A stretch of DNA of 64,000 nt from assembly GCA_963995525.1 (NCBI GenBank), contig OZ023205.1, positions 47,049,748-47,113,747 on the forward strand, given 5' to 3'. Below the pieces are notes generated by a model, which was not told the origin of the DNA, did not search any database, and worked only from the letters and a program-made list of their open reading frames with translations. Below are positions 33,462-46,499 of this stretch, piece by piece; position 1 is the stretch's first letter, and the number at the start of each line of letters is the position of its first letter. Position numbers and translations under genes: made by a program. This stretch comes from Escarpia spicata (Eukaryota; Annelida; Polychaeta; Sabellida; Siboglinidae).

Positions 33462-35300
33462 GATTCCTCTCACCGGCCATCTTATAGATCATCTTCTGTC
33501 CGCTGTCCGCTGTCCGCTGTCCTCATCAAGCTTTCTATACAGCTCCTCTTCTATCTCCCTCTTTGCCTTATCCACAGCTCTCCTAGCTGCCTTCTTTTTC
33601 TGTGCATACAGTTGCTGTATTGCTGTATCAGGATGTCCGCCATTCCCTTCGATCACTTCTATCTCCTTCCATACCTCTCTCTATCTCCAATTGCTTTGGC
33701 TATTTCTTCAGTCCACCAAGTGTGGTTTTTGTTCCTCGAGGAAGCTCCTCCCTTACCAGATGTTCTGCCGCACAGCTCCCCTACTGCTCCAATGAAAGCA
33801 TCTTTGGAGCATTTCCATTCTTCTTCCACTGTTCCCATTGTTGACCGTAGTTTCACATACTCTGATGCCATTCTACCTCTATATGCACCAGGCTTGTTAA
33901 CAAATGCATGTCAACGCATTCGAATGCGAATACAAATGTTTTACATGATTTAAATGCAAATGTCATTTTCCAGGAACACAAATTCAAATGTTTTGGGGTG
34001 ACATTCAAATACAAATGTTTTGGTTACACATTTTCAAATGCAGTTGAATTAATTTCAAATGTGTTGGCTTTATATTAACGTTTTGTTTTATTTGGAGAAA
34101 CAATGTAAAGTATACAAACACTTTATTAATATATTTAATAAATACAGTAGTACACGATTATTGTAACCACTAAGTCCCGCTACATAACGCAGAAGGCGGT
34201 GCTCTGTTTTATGAAAAATGCTAAATGTCCCATACATAACACCATCTTAATTAATATGACTAATGCTTCCTGGCAAAATGTAATCATGCTTTCTTGTTGC
34301 CCCACGGCATAGCAATGGCACAGCAATGGCACACAAGTCCAAACATTAGTGTGATCCAATGCAGTTTTTTTATAAGGTATGACTGACAAATATTGGAAAT
34401 CCACTGTCCCAAACATAACGCACAGTTCACGCCTCGCAAACAGGAGATGGGAGATCCACAATCTGCTCATTACAGAGCACTTTTCCAAAGAGTATGTTGT
34501 GAAAGTGGATTCACAGGTCAGACAATGATTCCATTATCTGCTGAGGATACTGCTTACTACAGAGCACTTTTTTCCAATGGCATGCTGTGAACTTGTGAAA
34601 GTGAATCTAACAATAATTATTCAAAAAATTATGCATGCATTTGATTGTGCATTTGACAAATCATATGTTTGTGAATTGCATTCAAATGCATTTACAATTT
34701 CACAGAGGCATTTGAATGTGCATTCAAATGCTCAACATTCAAATGCGCATTCAAATGCATTTTTGAACAAGCATGATATGCACTGGCTGTGTCCGCATGA
34801 CATTTCCACCATTTAATGGTCTTCAGCCCACACCTTTAACCTCCCTCCTCTTCTGCATACGCACAACGAAAACGAGGGGCTTGTGTTGCGTAGTCACGTA
34901 TTCACCAGAGATTACTTTAAATAGTCCTTCACCCGCCACATCTGCTGTCTCCTCATTACCAGCAGATCCAGCTCTGTCTTATGGTGGCCACCCCTACAAG
35001 TCACTTATGGCTTTCTTACTTTAGGAAGAATGACCCGGCCACTGCTAGCCCGTTTCGCATCACCAACTCTACTAGCCCCCCGCCCTCTCGGTGTCTTGTA
35101 CCCATCCAAATCTCCCGACTGCATCCTCTTCTCCTGCCTCTGCTGAACCCACGCGTGCATTAAAATCACAAGCTACGTACATCATCACCTGCACTTCCAC
35201 CATTCCCATCATTCTCTCTAGCTCCTCTCTCTCCCTGCCCTTCCTCTTTAAGGGTCATACATGCACATGAGGCATCTGTCCATCATGTTTACGACTTCCA
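33462..35300 (-). mobile_element. LINE ORF2, endonuclease and linker half (5' part of a split copy)
   Basis: The minus strand continues the LINE of 26.8-28.5 kb in the 5' direction. It encodes an endonuclease piece near 35150 (DFNARVGSAEAGEEDAVG), then a GGHHKTELDLLVMRR segment, then SRNKNHTWWTEEIAKAIGD and KKKAARRAVDKAKREIEEEL down to the junction near 33462. A hAT-like transposon at 33889-34775 splits it. A short GTCCGCTGTCC triplication lies at about 33496-33522. Confidence 0.85.
33881..34783. mobile_element. 887-bp hAT-like MITE with 8-bp target-site duplication
   Basis: The element proper is 33889-34775, from CAGGCTTGTTAACAAATGCA to an inverted terminus ending GAACAAGCATG. ATATGCAC is duplicated on both sides (33881-33888 and 34776-34783), the 8-bp length expected for hAT. 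Subterminal regions are dense in AAATGCATTTGAATGC-type words in both orientations. There is no transposase frame, so it is non-autonomous. Confidence 0.93.
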
Positions 35301-35529
35301 GTGCCTACCCCCTAGCACATTTGCCTGGGACTGCAAGGTGCCCAGTATCGGCAGCGTACCACGAGGTGGTTGTGCTAGAGTCTTGTCTATAGAGAGGCTA
35401 TGCTCCAACGGGGAGACTTACGCACTTGGCTCCACTTTCACTCCAAGGAGCTATCTGGAGGCTGTAGCTGAAAGTGAGAGTATGAAGCACAAACTACACA
35501 CTAAACTACAGCACTTGGTTCACACACCA

Positions 35530-35860
35530 CACTACTAGTTCTATCATTGATCATTAGCAATAACTCCAATGGGGTGTGAACCGACCATGTATTACTACTA
35601 GTTCTATCATTGATCATTAGCAATAACTCCAATGGGGTGTGAACCGACCATGTATTACTACTAGTTCTATCATTGATCATTAGCAATAACTCCAATGGGG
35701 TGTGAACCGACCATGTATTACTACTAGTTCTATCATTGATCATTAGCAATAACTCCAATGGGGTGTGAACCGACCATGTATTACTACTAGTTCTATCATT
35801 GATCATTAGCAATAACTCCAATGGGGTGTGAACCGACCATGTATTACTACTAGCAATGCT
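35530..35860. repeat. 63-bp tandem array, five to six copies
   Basis: Near-identical 63-bp units (CTACTAGTTCTATCATTGAT, CATTAGCAATAACTCCAATG, GGGTGTGAACCGACC). Because 63 is a multiple of three, a spurious 21-residue repeat frame appears on the minus strand. Confidence 0.95.
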
Positions 35861-36162
35861 TAAATAAACAAAACAATCACACATTTAGTTTAACTTCCCA
35901 CCGAACAGTGGAACCTCTACATTACGGTCACCCATGGGACTGGGCCAAAGTGCCTTAATAGCAAGGTGACCTTAATACTGAATATGTTGACTGAAGCATC
36001 ATGGGAATTGGGAGCATCGGCATAGGCCTACATGTATGCATGCCATTCTAGCAGCAACGAACATTAAGCAATGAAGTCTATATTGTTATATGTGTGATGT
36101 AACTTATGTTTAATTAATGGGTGCAGTTAATTTATAATATACATTTAGATATGCACACACTC
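35861..36162. other. Spacer between two arrays
   Basis: Unique-looking sequence with no recognisable feature. Confidence 0.5.
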
Positions 36163-37250
36163 ATCTAGTCATACACACTCACCACGCACACACTCATCTA
36201 GTCATACACACTCACCACGCACACACTCATCTAGTCATACACACTCACCACGCACACACTCATCTAGTCATACACACTCACCACGCACACACTCATCTAG
36301 TCATACACACTCACCACGCACACACTCATCTAGTCATACACACTCACCACGCACACACTCATCTAGTCATACACACTCACCACGCACACACTCATCTAGT
36401 CATACACACTCACCACGCACACACTCATCTAGTCATACACACTCACCACGCACACACTCATCTAGTCATACACACTCACCACGCACACACTCATCTAGTC
36501 ATACACACTCACCACGCACACACTCATCTAGTCATACACACTCACCACGCACACACTCATCTAGTCATACACACTCACCACGCTCACACTCATCTAGTCA
36601 TACACACTCACCACGCACACACTCATCTAGTCATACACACTCACCACGCACACACTCATCTAGTCATACACACTCACCACGCACACACTCATCTAGTCAT
36701 ACACACTCACCACGCACACACTCATCTAGTCATACACACTCACCACGCACACACTCATCTAGTCATACACACTCACCACGCACACACTCATCTAGTCATA
36801 CACACTCACCACGCACACACTCATCTAGTCATACACACTCACCACGCACACACTCATCTAGTCATACACACTCACCACGCACACACTCATCTAGTCATAC
36901 ACACTCACCACGCATACACTCATCTAGTCATACACACTCACCACGCTCACACTCATCTAGTCATACACACTCACAACGCACACACTCATCTAGTCATACA
37001 CACTCACCACGCACACACTCATCTAGTCATACACACTCACCACGCACACACTCATCTAGTCATACACACTCACCACGCACACACTCATCTAGTCATACAC
37101 ACTCACCACGCACACACTCATCTAGTCATACACACTCACCACGCACACACTCATCTAGTCATACACACTCACCACGCACACACTCATCTAGTCATACACA
37201 CTCACCACGCACACACTCATCTAGTCATACACACTCACCACGCACACACC
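36163..37250. repeat. 33-bp satellite, about 33 copies
   Basis: CATCTAGTCATACACACTCA followed by CCACGCACACACT repeats with an exact 33-bp period and only a handful of single-base variants. The high homogeneity suggests recent amplification. The absence of distinct spacers rules out a CRISPR array. Confidence 0.97.
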
Positions 37251-37645
37251 ACACGATGTTTGCGTATTTACGTTACTGATAGCGCTGAGGGTTTTTTGTT
37301 GTAAATTATACCAATAAACGTCATTCTTGGTACAATATTATTTGCTGACATGATTCTTCTTTTGATATTTGCTGATTATGATCTAACCGGCATTGTCATG
37401 AATACAAAGAGTGTCAACAGTTTCAACTCTCTGATTAAGTTTTATATTATTTACCAGGAGCGACACAGGAATTTAAGATAACCTGTTATCACCCAACCAC
37501 ACCAGTAAAACAGCGGAAGGCTGTAGGTTTATCAACGTGAACAGATGGATGTCTTCCAGGGCAGTACCATGGCAACTTTCTCAAAGCTAAAAAATGCAAT
37601 TCTTTAATAGTTTCAACAATATGATCCGGGAGGAACGGGACCCAC

Positions 37646-37918
37646 CTGGTGTTGTAGGACCATGGTCTGTTGCTGCATCAGCTGCTGCAGGTGCTGTGGG
37701 GACAGCACCTGCTGCTGTAGCAGCTGCTGCATCTGCTGTTGGGGTGATGCTGGGGTCATCATCATGAACCCTGGCAGAGCAGCTTCCGTGCTCGATTTAC
37801 GCTTCGGCGTGTTTGCGATCGCCACGGCCGCCATCGCTGCTGCTGCTGCCACCTGTTGTTGCTGCTGCTGCTGTTTCAGTGCTGCCACCTTCTGTTGGTG
37901 CAGGTTTGTTTGAAGCCC
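37646..37918 (-). CDS. FoxP: FoxP exon, polyQ and QQMQQLLQQQVLSPQ segment
   Basis: A 273-bp exon (91 codons, phase 0 at both ends) with acceptor TTGTCCACCAG and donor GTGGGT. The product begins GLQTNLHQQKVAALK, has a seven-Gln run and an Ala-rich stretch, then TPKRKSSTEAALPGFMMMTP followed by SPQQQMQQLLQQQVLSPQHL. The latter matches vertebrate FoxP [20 protein letters not shown] and QVLSPQQLQ closely, which identifies the N-terminal Q-rich region. The next coding exon is 15.8 kb downstream, at 21813. Confidence 0.94.
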
Positions 37919-40326
37919 CTGGTGGACAAGAACGGTATCAGTGCAGTACTAATAATGTTGCTCTTGAAAAGGCACTTTTTAAGTAAATAATTACAAATTA
38001 TTTTGAAGTGCTTCATACGTTGTTGTATAATAATGAAATAAGTGTCTTAAATAAGCAATACAGCTACAAGGTAAAATATGTATTTAGTACAATTTACGTT
38101 GATTTACAAATGAATAGTCAAAACAGTATAATAGAAAGAAATGTGGCTGATATATGGAAAATGTGTTTATATATATCAAGGTAGGCAGTGTGAGCGAAAG
38201 TAAGTTTTCAGTTGTTTTTGAAATGGGTTGCTGCAAGGAAATCATATTTAGTAAACAAAAGTAATAAACTATAGGAATGTCATACACGGTGATGAGATGT
38301 CATATCTTCATCAAAATGTTTCCTGGCATGCTTAGACAATTGGGAGGGAATCGGTAAGTGAGTGAGTGAAGGAGGGAGGGAGGAGGGGGATCAAAGGTCA
38401 AGAGGAACTACCCTCGTGGGCTCCACAGAAAGCACAAGAGGCAATGAGTGAGAGAACTGGGCCAAGTCAAGGCTGTCGATCTGGAGAAATTGTGGGTCGT
38501 GGACAGGGCTAGATGGAAGAGGGAATTAGGCACCAGGTCAGAGGAGGTCCAGGTATGTCATGGGGTCAGGGGTCAAATGGCCTTTTCGGTTATCTCATAG
38601 TGTGTAGTAAAACTATTTTTTTTTTATTTTACTTTTCTTCACACACGTTTTCTCACAACACAAGCAGGATGCGTTCTGTTGCCATGCATGTATACAGTAT
38701 GACAAAGGCAACCTTGAGGCACCTAACTGCATTCAGACTCACACAGACTTCATGAGTTCATTATCAATTACAAATATAATTGAAGCAAACTTAACAATCC
38801 CAACGTCTCTTCTGTTCAAAGAGTAGCATGGCTAAGATCAGGAATTAGGTAGTAAATTACAAAAGTTGTTGGTTCAGTAATACCTAGACTGAGCCAACAT
38901 GGGGTGATATGAAAGTTTTGGGGAGGGTAGCACTACAACCATGACTACGCTGTTTCGCAGATTTACTGTCATAAACTTGCTCAATTGTGTGAACTAACCC
39001 TTTGAGGCAAGATAGGTGGTGCGCTTCTCCTCAATCACTTCACTATACATGATCATAAACAACTCACGGCTGAATTACAGGTGCACCGACCGACTTATGC
39101 AGTGCATGTCTCGCAACTTTTCCATTTAACCATCACATATAACCATCACGTATGACCATCACGTATAACCATCACGTATGACGTCAACCATACCCACACT
39201 GTGAAATGTGTACAGAAACAACGCAGGAACGCAACAGAAAAATACACTTTTCTGATTATTAAGTCAGTTCCTATGGATCGCACAGACACATACAATGAGA
39301 ACACATTTTGCATGCTGTCAACACATTGTCCTGTTTACACAAACACACCTCACAACAACACACTCTGCCTGTTATTAACATAGTTCACACAGATTATATT
39401 CACTCCCACCAGCTGCTGCAGCTCACATTGTTTACTTCTGTGTCTGCCATACTCTGGGCAGGCCATGCAATCACAAAGCTGTTTTTGTCCTAGCCATAGG
39501 TATATAGATTCCTTGCAGAACTCTCAGTGTGACGCTGTCTGCACCCCAGAGAATGTGCAGTGGCCTTGACCAGGGCTAAACACACATGAAGGTTACATAA
39601 CACAACATGTCACAACACAACCTTCCAGTGTTTGTCTCCCATACACACCAGCAGCACTGCAGGACAGATGACAGACACAGAATACCTTGCCAAGTGACAC
39701 CTCATCCTCATGATGTCATAACAAATCTGAGGCATCAGGCCCTGCCCCAGAGTCCAGCTGCCTTGACCACCACAAGGCCAAACCAAACAGGTGGGCCTTT
39801 GTCTGAAGACAGGCTTCACAGATGACCACAACCAACACTATTGATCCTGCCACCAATGGACAAACATAGTGAGCACTGGACAAACACAGTGAGCACTGAC
39901 CCACTAATGACCCACACACACACACACAAGCTGTAGTTGACCCAATGAGGTCACTGACCAAGATATCAAGACTCTTGTTCACCTTGTGGTCAGCCACATG
40001 CTGCTGTATATAACGGCCTGTTGACAAGTGAGAGGCAGACAGACCACCACTGACAGCTCACTATCAAGGCAACACCAATTTGATTATTCGGATTACGGAC
40101 CCTCCAAAGTTGTTTTTGACAAAACGGAAATAAAAATAAAATTGCAATTTTAAACTTTTATTTCTTATCGAAATGCCGAACCAATGATTTTGTTTCGATT
40201 CATCAAGCACATACACATCATACCGAACATTGTATGTTAAACACTGTTTCATTGGTTGTTGTGCATCTTTGGTCTACGACCCAATGAATCAGTGAAAGTC
40301 CAACTTGTCATTAATTGATCTAAACC
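37919..40326. other. FoxP intron, little recognised
   Basis: AT-rich. A four-copy 16-bp unit (ACCATCACGTATGACC-like) lies at about 39125-39186. No gene, LINE or TIR element identified. Confidence 0.5.
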
Positions 40327-40890
40327 ATGGCTGAACCAGATGCTGCAGTGTGGTTTTGTATAAAAACATTTAAGTTTGGCACTGCTTCCCAACAGGAAAT
40401 AAAAAAAATTAAATTGTCCGACACGATCAACAATGTCATTTCCCGTGTCATTTGTAGCAATGCCCCTCTGATATTTAAAGTATGTGTTGGCATCGAATGC
40501 GTGGATTGCTGTCGAAATGACAACGAGCGTCCTTGTGGATGTTACGTGAAAAATTAAACGCTTAACACATTTATTTTCTTGAATGATGACAACATTAGTG
40601 CCGCCGAAATTAAATGAAAGGGCAACCTGAAGGCTGATATTTTAGACACAATGCAAAATAGCAATAAAGAAAATAAACTGCCAACTCGCAACACAGACGA
40701 AATCAGTAAGGTGTGCATGTTTAACGCGCTACTCATTCGGTCTACATGCAAAAATCTGAACATCGGATTTTGGCCAATCAAGTTAACATGCTGGGAAACG
40801 GGTTGTAGTCACTCTCTTCAGTGTCAGCATTGCATTACTTCGGAAGGGAATAATGTATTTAAATTTGGTGGTACAACAATAAAATCCTAA
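40327..40890 (+). pseudogene. Broken Cys-rich open frame, unknown family
   Basis: From an ATG in good context (AACCATGG) a frame runs to the stop at 40888-40890, interrupted by two in-frame stops (at 40555 and at about 40612). The start is MAEPDAAVWFCIKTFKFGTA. A Cys cluster follows (CVGIECVDCC, then CGC), and the third segment ends with WETGCSHSLQCQHC. Staying in one frame for 188 codons with only two stops in AT-rich DNA suggests a recently dead coding sequence. I do not recognise the family. It could be a gene fragment or a piece of an unclassified transposon. It lies in the FoxP intron on the opposite strand. Confidence 0.45.
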
Positions 40891-42700
40891 TTATGCCAGT
40901 TAATTTAATATTATCACAGCAAGATATATCCTGCCTCTAATCTACACATTTATGGCTGTTATGTTAACACACTATGATGGTATCTGCCAAGTCTTTTTAT
41001 CAGTACTTGTTATTTTAACTTCTAATAGTCTTCAACTTTTAGTAAACTTTCATAAAAGTACGTGTCTAGTAAGTTTTGATACAAGCTAAATAATTTGTTT
41101 AGTAATGTGCTGTTCGGCTCATATGATAATTCATGTACTTATACAAAACACCTTTCTCGTGCAATGAATTTTATTTTTATTCCCCCCTCCTCCTTGACAA
41201 AAATGTCTCAAAGATCCATAATCCTAACAATCAAATTTGTGTTGCCTAACATGGCTTTGTATTTCAGAACATGAGAAAAACTTTTGGGTAAAGGCTAGTA
41301 TCAATATAGCATTTCCACTGTTAACGTCCCATTGCCACAGCTACTGCGTGTTGGTTCTGTATGAATTCTATACCTGTTGCAGGACCAAGAAGTTCTGGAA
41401 AGTCTATGTATGAAACATTAACACTTCAAAGATGTAAAGCCTGACCATTTTGTAAAATAATGTTAGAAATAAGCCACCCTTTTAAACAAACATTTTAATT
41501 GCAATTATTCATAATTCACCCCTTTTCGTACTGCTGTATAGTCAAACGTGTTTTAAAGTGGTCAACTGAACCACGTTATTTTGGCTTTGACTGTAACTTT
41601 GTAGATTTCATGACCAAACAACATGTGCATGCCAAATGAATAATAAATTGCATTTGAAAATATTTTTTTGGTGTTATATATAAAAAACGATCTCTTTCCC
41701 TCTAACCGCTACCAAAGAGCCACTCATTATCATTCACAAGAAGATTCACGTTGTCATTCATCAGTAGTGAGAAACAGCCACTTAACAACATTTGGCCTGC
41801 GATGAACTAGAAACTGACCAAGTTATATATGGCTTGTTTACTGCCAGTTTAGCGCCTGGTCTTCGCCACAAACATGGCCAGACATGGAGGGTGGGATGGT
41901 GGCAGGCTGGCCCTAGATGACCCACATTCTCAGAACCACAACCAACCACAGTCTTGTCTTGACCCAGATGGAATATTTGGAGCTAAGTTGAGGATTTGAT
42001 GTTGAACACATTGAGGTTCATACCTAGTAGTCCAATAAAGTGAATTTATAAAGTAGTTTTCAGCATTTAACAATTCTAGCAAATTAAACTGTGTCAAGTC
42101 CACCACACTAGCGGTAGAACTACTGGTTTTTCTCCACTAGCTTCTACAGAATTTACTGATCTACTGCTTTCCAATCAAAATCTAATGCCAAACCACAATT
42201 TTAAGGTAAAAAAATTACGTACTCACTTTAAATCCAAATATACCACCAAACCAACAATTCACAAAGAAAGTGCACCAATGATTTTGTAAATATATTTTAA
42301 AACAAAACAATTTTCCTGCAAGGAGCAGAAACGTAAGGCCAGGCCCACCCCCTTCCTCAGGTGGCCACGTAAGGCTTGTGACGCCAAACTGTCATTTAGC
42401 ACTGTCACACCATGGACAGTATTAGATCTATTGCTTTTTGTGCAACATGCCTTTCACAACTCTGAAAGGCATTACATCTCATTCATTTATGTTTTATTAT
42501 GAAAACAATACCGGTCTATCCTATCACCAGATAGATCAGACATGTCACACTGGAGCCAGAGTGTTTAGTTTCAGTTCAAAGGCAGTTGTTTCATAAAGCA
42601 GCATTGTTGTGTGCAGTGCATGTAATTGTAAGTCAGCCAGGTGTCATGCAACCTGAGTGCTCTAAGGTCACTGCTGGTGGGCACCATGCAACAATCTCAA
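40891..42700. other. FoxP intron, nothing recognised
   Basis: AT-rich unique-looking sequence. No supported feature. Confidence 0.5.
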
Positions 42701-42709
42701 CTGTCATCT

Positions 42710-43430
42710 GGTCAGTAGGATGGGTGGGTGGGTCGGTTGTTAGGTGGATGGGTGGGCTCACTGGGTTGATGGGTGGGATGATAAGCAAGTGTGTAGATGG
42801 GTGGGCTGTTGTGTGGGTTGATGGGTAGGTTGATAGGTGGGTGGTTAGGTAGGTTGATGGGTGAGTGGGTGGGTGGGCTGTTATGCGGATAGGTGGGGTG
42901 ATTGGCGGATGTGTGAACCCATGAATTAATTAATTAATGAAAGGATGACCGACTGAATGAAAGTCAAATGAATGACAGTCAATGTGGTGGAAGAGATGGA
43001 TGTGTTGGGTCAGTGGAGGCGGCAGCGATGGAGGTGGTGGTGAATTAAGGTTGCAGTGATGAAGGTGGCATTGATTGAGGAGTTGGTGAATGGAGGTGAC
43101 AATGGTGGAAATTATAGTAACAGACAGCAATGGAGGTGGTGGTGAGTGGTGGTGCCAGTAATTGAGGTGGTGGTACATGGAGGTGGCAGTGATGGAGATG
43201 ACAATGTTTGAGGTGGTGGTAAGTGGAGGTGACTGTGGTGGAGATGACAATGATAGAGGTGGTGGTGAATGGAAGCGACAGTGGTGGAGATGACAATGAC
43301 AGAGGTGGTGGTGAGTGGAGGTAACCGTGATGGAGGTGGTGGTGAGTGGTGGTGACAGTGGTGGAGATGACAATGATAGAGGTGGTGGTGAGTGGTAATG
43401 ACTGTAATGGAGGTGTAGGTGTCAACTGTG
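42710..43430. repeat. GGTT/GGTGGT-rich degenerate minisatellite
   Basis: GGGTGGGTTGATGGGTGGG-type units give way to GGTGGTGAGTGGAGGTGAC-type units. It abuts the donor side of the FoxP exon at 43446-43601. Pro/His/Thr frames on the minus strand come from the repeat. Confidence 0.88.
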
Positions 43431-43445
43431 CGTTGAGACACTGAC

Positions 43446-43601
43446 CTGCTGTGAAGCCTGACTTGTTGTGGTGGTGGTGTCGGAGTGTGCGTCACCATTT
43501 ACAAGAGGACTCTTCATGTTGAGTCTGTCACCACCTGCTGTTGACAAGTTGATCACCCCTGCCCCCTCCTGCCTTACTTCTCTCTCCATTGTGCCATTCT
43601 C
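43446..43601 (-). CDS. FoxP: FoxP exon, N-terminal (possible start exon)
   Basis: A 156-bp exon (52 codons, phase 0 both ends) with acceptor TGTGATTACAG and donor GTCAGT. The product is ENGTMEREVRQEGAGVINLS and so on to GDAHSD, a Thr run and SQASQQ. It joins in phase to the polyQ exon ending at 37918. The Met codon at 43587 has A at -3 and G at +4, so translation could start there. The first four codons are open upstream, so an earlier exon may also contribute. The layout of a short Ser/Thr/Asn-rich lead before polyQ resembles FoxP1/2 N-termini, though this segment is poorly conserved, so the assignment depends mainly on phase and splice signals. Confidence 0.72.
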
Positions 43602-43715
43602 CTGTAATCACATATAGCACCATCATATAGGGGACTATAAGGCAATGTAACAACCTCACATCCCTATGTTGTGTCATGTTTGCAACATATGCGTGCAACC
43701 GTGCATGCTTGTATG

Positions 43716-43892
<177 letters not shown>

Positions 43893-44017
43893 GTGCACAA
43901 ATGTGTTAAATGCATTATTTTCATACATTAGATACACTTTGCTGAAGTGACTTTTGTTTGATGAGAATCCCCTTTAAATCGTTTCTCTAACACATTAAGC
44001 TAAATCAGCTCGCAACA

Positions 44018-44670
44018 AGTGACCTATATCAGTGCAACAAGTGACCTATATCAGTGCAACAAGTGGCCTATATCTGTGCAACAAGTGATCTATACCAGTG
44101 CAACAAGTGACCTATACCAGTGCAACAAGTGACCTATACCAGTGCAACAAGTGGCCTATACCAGTGCAACAAGTGACCTATACCAGTGCAACAAGTGGCC
44201 TATATCAGTGCAACAAGTGACCTATACCAGTGCAACAAGTGGCCTATATCAGTGCAACAAGTGGCCTATATCAGTGCAACAAGTGGCCTATACCAGTGCA
44301 ACAAGTGATCTATACCAGTGCAACAAGTGACCTATACCAGTGCAACAAGTGACCTATACCAGTGCAACAAGTGGCCTATACCAGTGCAACAAGTGACCTA
44401 TACCAGTGCAACAAGTGGCCTATACCAGTGCAACAAGTGACCTATACCAGTGCAACAAGTGGCCTATATCAGTGCAACAAGTGACCTATACCAGTGCAAC
44501 AAGTGGCCTATATCAGTGCAACAAGTGATCTATACCAGTGCAACAAGTGGCCTATACCAGTGCAACAAGTAACCTATACCAGTGCAACAAGTGACCTATA
44601 TCAGTGCAACAAGTGGCCTATATCAGTGCAACAAGTGACCTATACCAGTGCAACAAGTGACCTATATCAG
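44018..44670. repeat. 22-bp tandem array, about 30 copies
   Basis: AGTGCAACAAGTGACCTATA plus CC repeats with a 22-bp period. Internal variants (GACC/GGCC/GATC, ACC/ATC) recur in patterns that suggest block duplication. Confidence 0.95.
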
Positions 44671-44689
44671 CCTGTTTTTAAGTGACATA

Positions 44690-45880
44690 AATCTGGGGAC
44701 AACTAGATGACATAGATCAGGTGACAGTGCAACATGAAACAACTGATATGCCTACATAACCAGGCCTGTGCTGTATACAAGGAGAATTATGTATTCTACA
44801 GCAATGATTCTATACCAAACAACTTAGCACAAACCATAAACACAATAATTTTATATTTTAAGACAATTTTATTATACTATTAACCATATCACCCCACTTG
44901 TGCTGCACCTCTAGACAAGTACTCACTATGAAACACAATGTTTTGACTTAACTGTTATTTGTCAATCCCTGATGTGTAATAATATCAACCAAGCTTTATG
45001 CTAAGTATACAGGTTTTGTTTCTCCTTCAAAGGTGATGAATTACTGGTCAGTCTTTCATTGCGGTAATGCGATCCCGAGATAATGTCCTAGTTTTGTGAC
45101 ATACCTACTAGATATGTTGTAAAACTAGCATGTTTAAATTTATCACCAAATCGTGTAATTTCACAAATGCTAAGGATGTGAAAGATCACGACAGATTGTA
45201 CGGATCATTTTTAACCAACTGTGATGTCACACACAGACACATTCAATGTTGCAATGTTTGCAATCTCAGAAAATAGTCATTCAGTCATTCAGTTAGCCAG
45301 TGTGGAATCCCGGTCACAAATGAAAGCTATTGTTTGTATTGGCTGTATTGGCTGTATTGGCTAGTTAGAAGCAACAGATGACATTAAATATTAACTCAAG
45401 CACAATGGTCAAAAGATTTGATACACATGACTTTGGCCATATCATAATATTTCAATAATTAATGTGGCAGCTCCATGGACGTAGAGTAGAACCCCTTGCA
45501 GTCATGTTCAAGTATTCACCCTACTTCGTTCAGGTTAGCCCAAGTACACGATTAACAAAGAAGTTACATCAATAAAAACAGAAGATCAAGATATGACCTA
45601 CAAGGTAGGCTATATTGTAGTATCTGTTCGTACATAGATTTCCCAAACCCTCACTTGCTGTTTCCCCCCCCCCCCCTCTATATATATTCAAGTCCACAAG
45701 ACAATCCATTGTCACCTATCACACCTTACGGGTCTACTGGATAAACAATGTCTTGTACATTGACAAGTGAAAGATTTACTTCCTAATCTGTGCTCTCCCG
45801 ATCCTGACATATCAGCACCTTATGAATTGATGGAACAAGTAGTAATTACCTACAGTTATCTGTGTCCAGGCTCAGTGGTG
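44690..45880. other. Non-coding, nothing recognised
   Basis: AT-rich. A three-fold TTGGCTGTA word near 45338 and a C-run near 45665 are the only notable features. Confidence 0.5.
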
Positions 45881-45899
45881 TTCTACATATTGTCAGATA

Positions 45900-46481
45900 A
45901 TGATTTGTGAAATGATTAATTGTCAATGTGTACATGGACAACTTGAGGGTAAATCTTAACAAATTACAAATTGGATGTCTTTGTGCAGGCACCATAATGA
46001 ATCATTTGATGTATGCAGATGACCTCTGTATTTTTTCACTAGTGTCTCTGTGTTGAGAAAACTAACAGATTGTTGTGCCAAGTATGGCGAAATGTTTAAC
46101 ATAACATATAATGCCAACAAATCATATTCTATGGTTATTGATAACAAACCTCAGGACATGAAAAATATTCATCCTGTCACTCTCAATAATTGTCTGTTAC
46201 CTCACACTATTAAATGCAAATATCTGGGTCATATAATGAATAATAATCTTACTGACGATGACGACATTGTCAGACAGAAAAGATGCCTATATATATATCT
46301 ATATGAAATGCTCAGTCTTTTCGTCTTAGCACGAAAATTACTGTCGCATATAACAACAGTTTTACACAATTTGTCATCACACGGTAGTGTAAGTTTTATG
46401 TTTGCTACAAACTGTGTTAAATCTTTTAATGAACGTATGCGTCCATCGATATATAGCTTATTATGTCGTCTTCAAGTCTAA
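45900..46481 (+). mobile_element. LINE reverse-transcriptase fragment
   Basis: The plus strand encodes VYMDNLRVNLNKLQIGCLCA and GTIMNHLMYADDLCIF (catalytic YADD at 46012-46023). A shifted frame follows with RKLTDCCAKYGEMFNITYNA, NKSYSMVIDNKP and KCKYLGHIMNNNLTDDDDIV. This order of motifs is typical of LINE reverse transcriptase palm and thumb. Both ends are truncated. Confidence 0.85.
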
Positions 46482-46499
46482 AAATCCACTTTTTGTTAA

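Noticed and set aside
36163..37250. Possible CRISPR array (33-bp repeats)
   Set aside because: The repeats are directly contiguous with no unique spacers, and the host is a eukaryote.
44142..44685. Repeated QQVAYTSATSDLYQCNK frames
   Set aside because: Three 22-bp units make a 66-bp open period, so the frame follows from the array.
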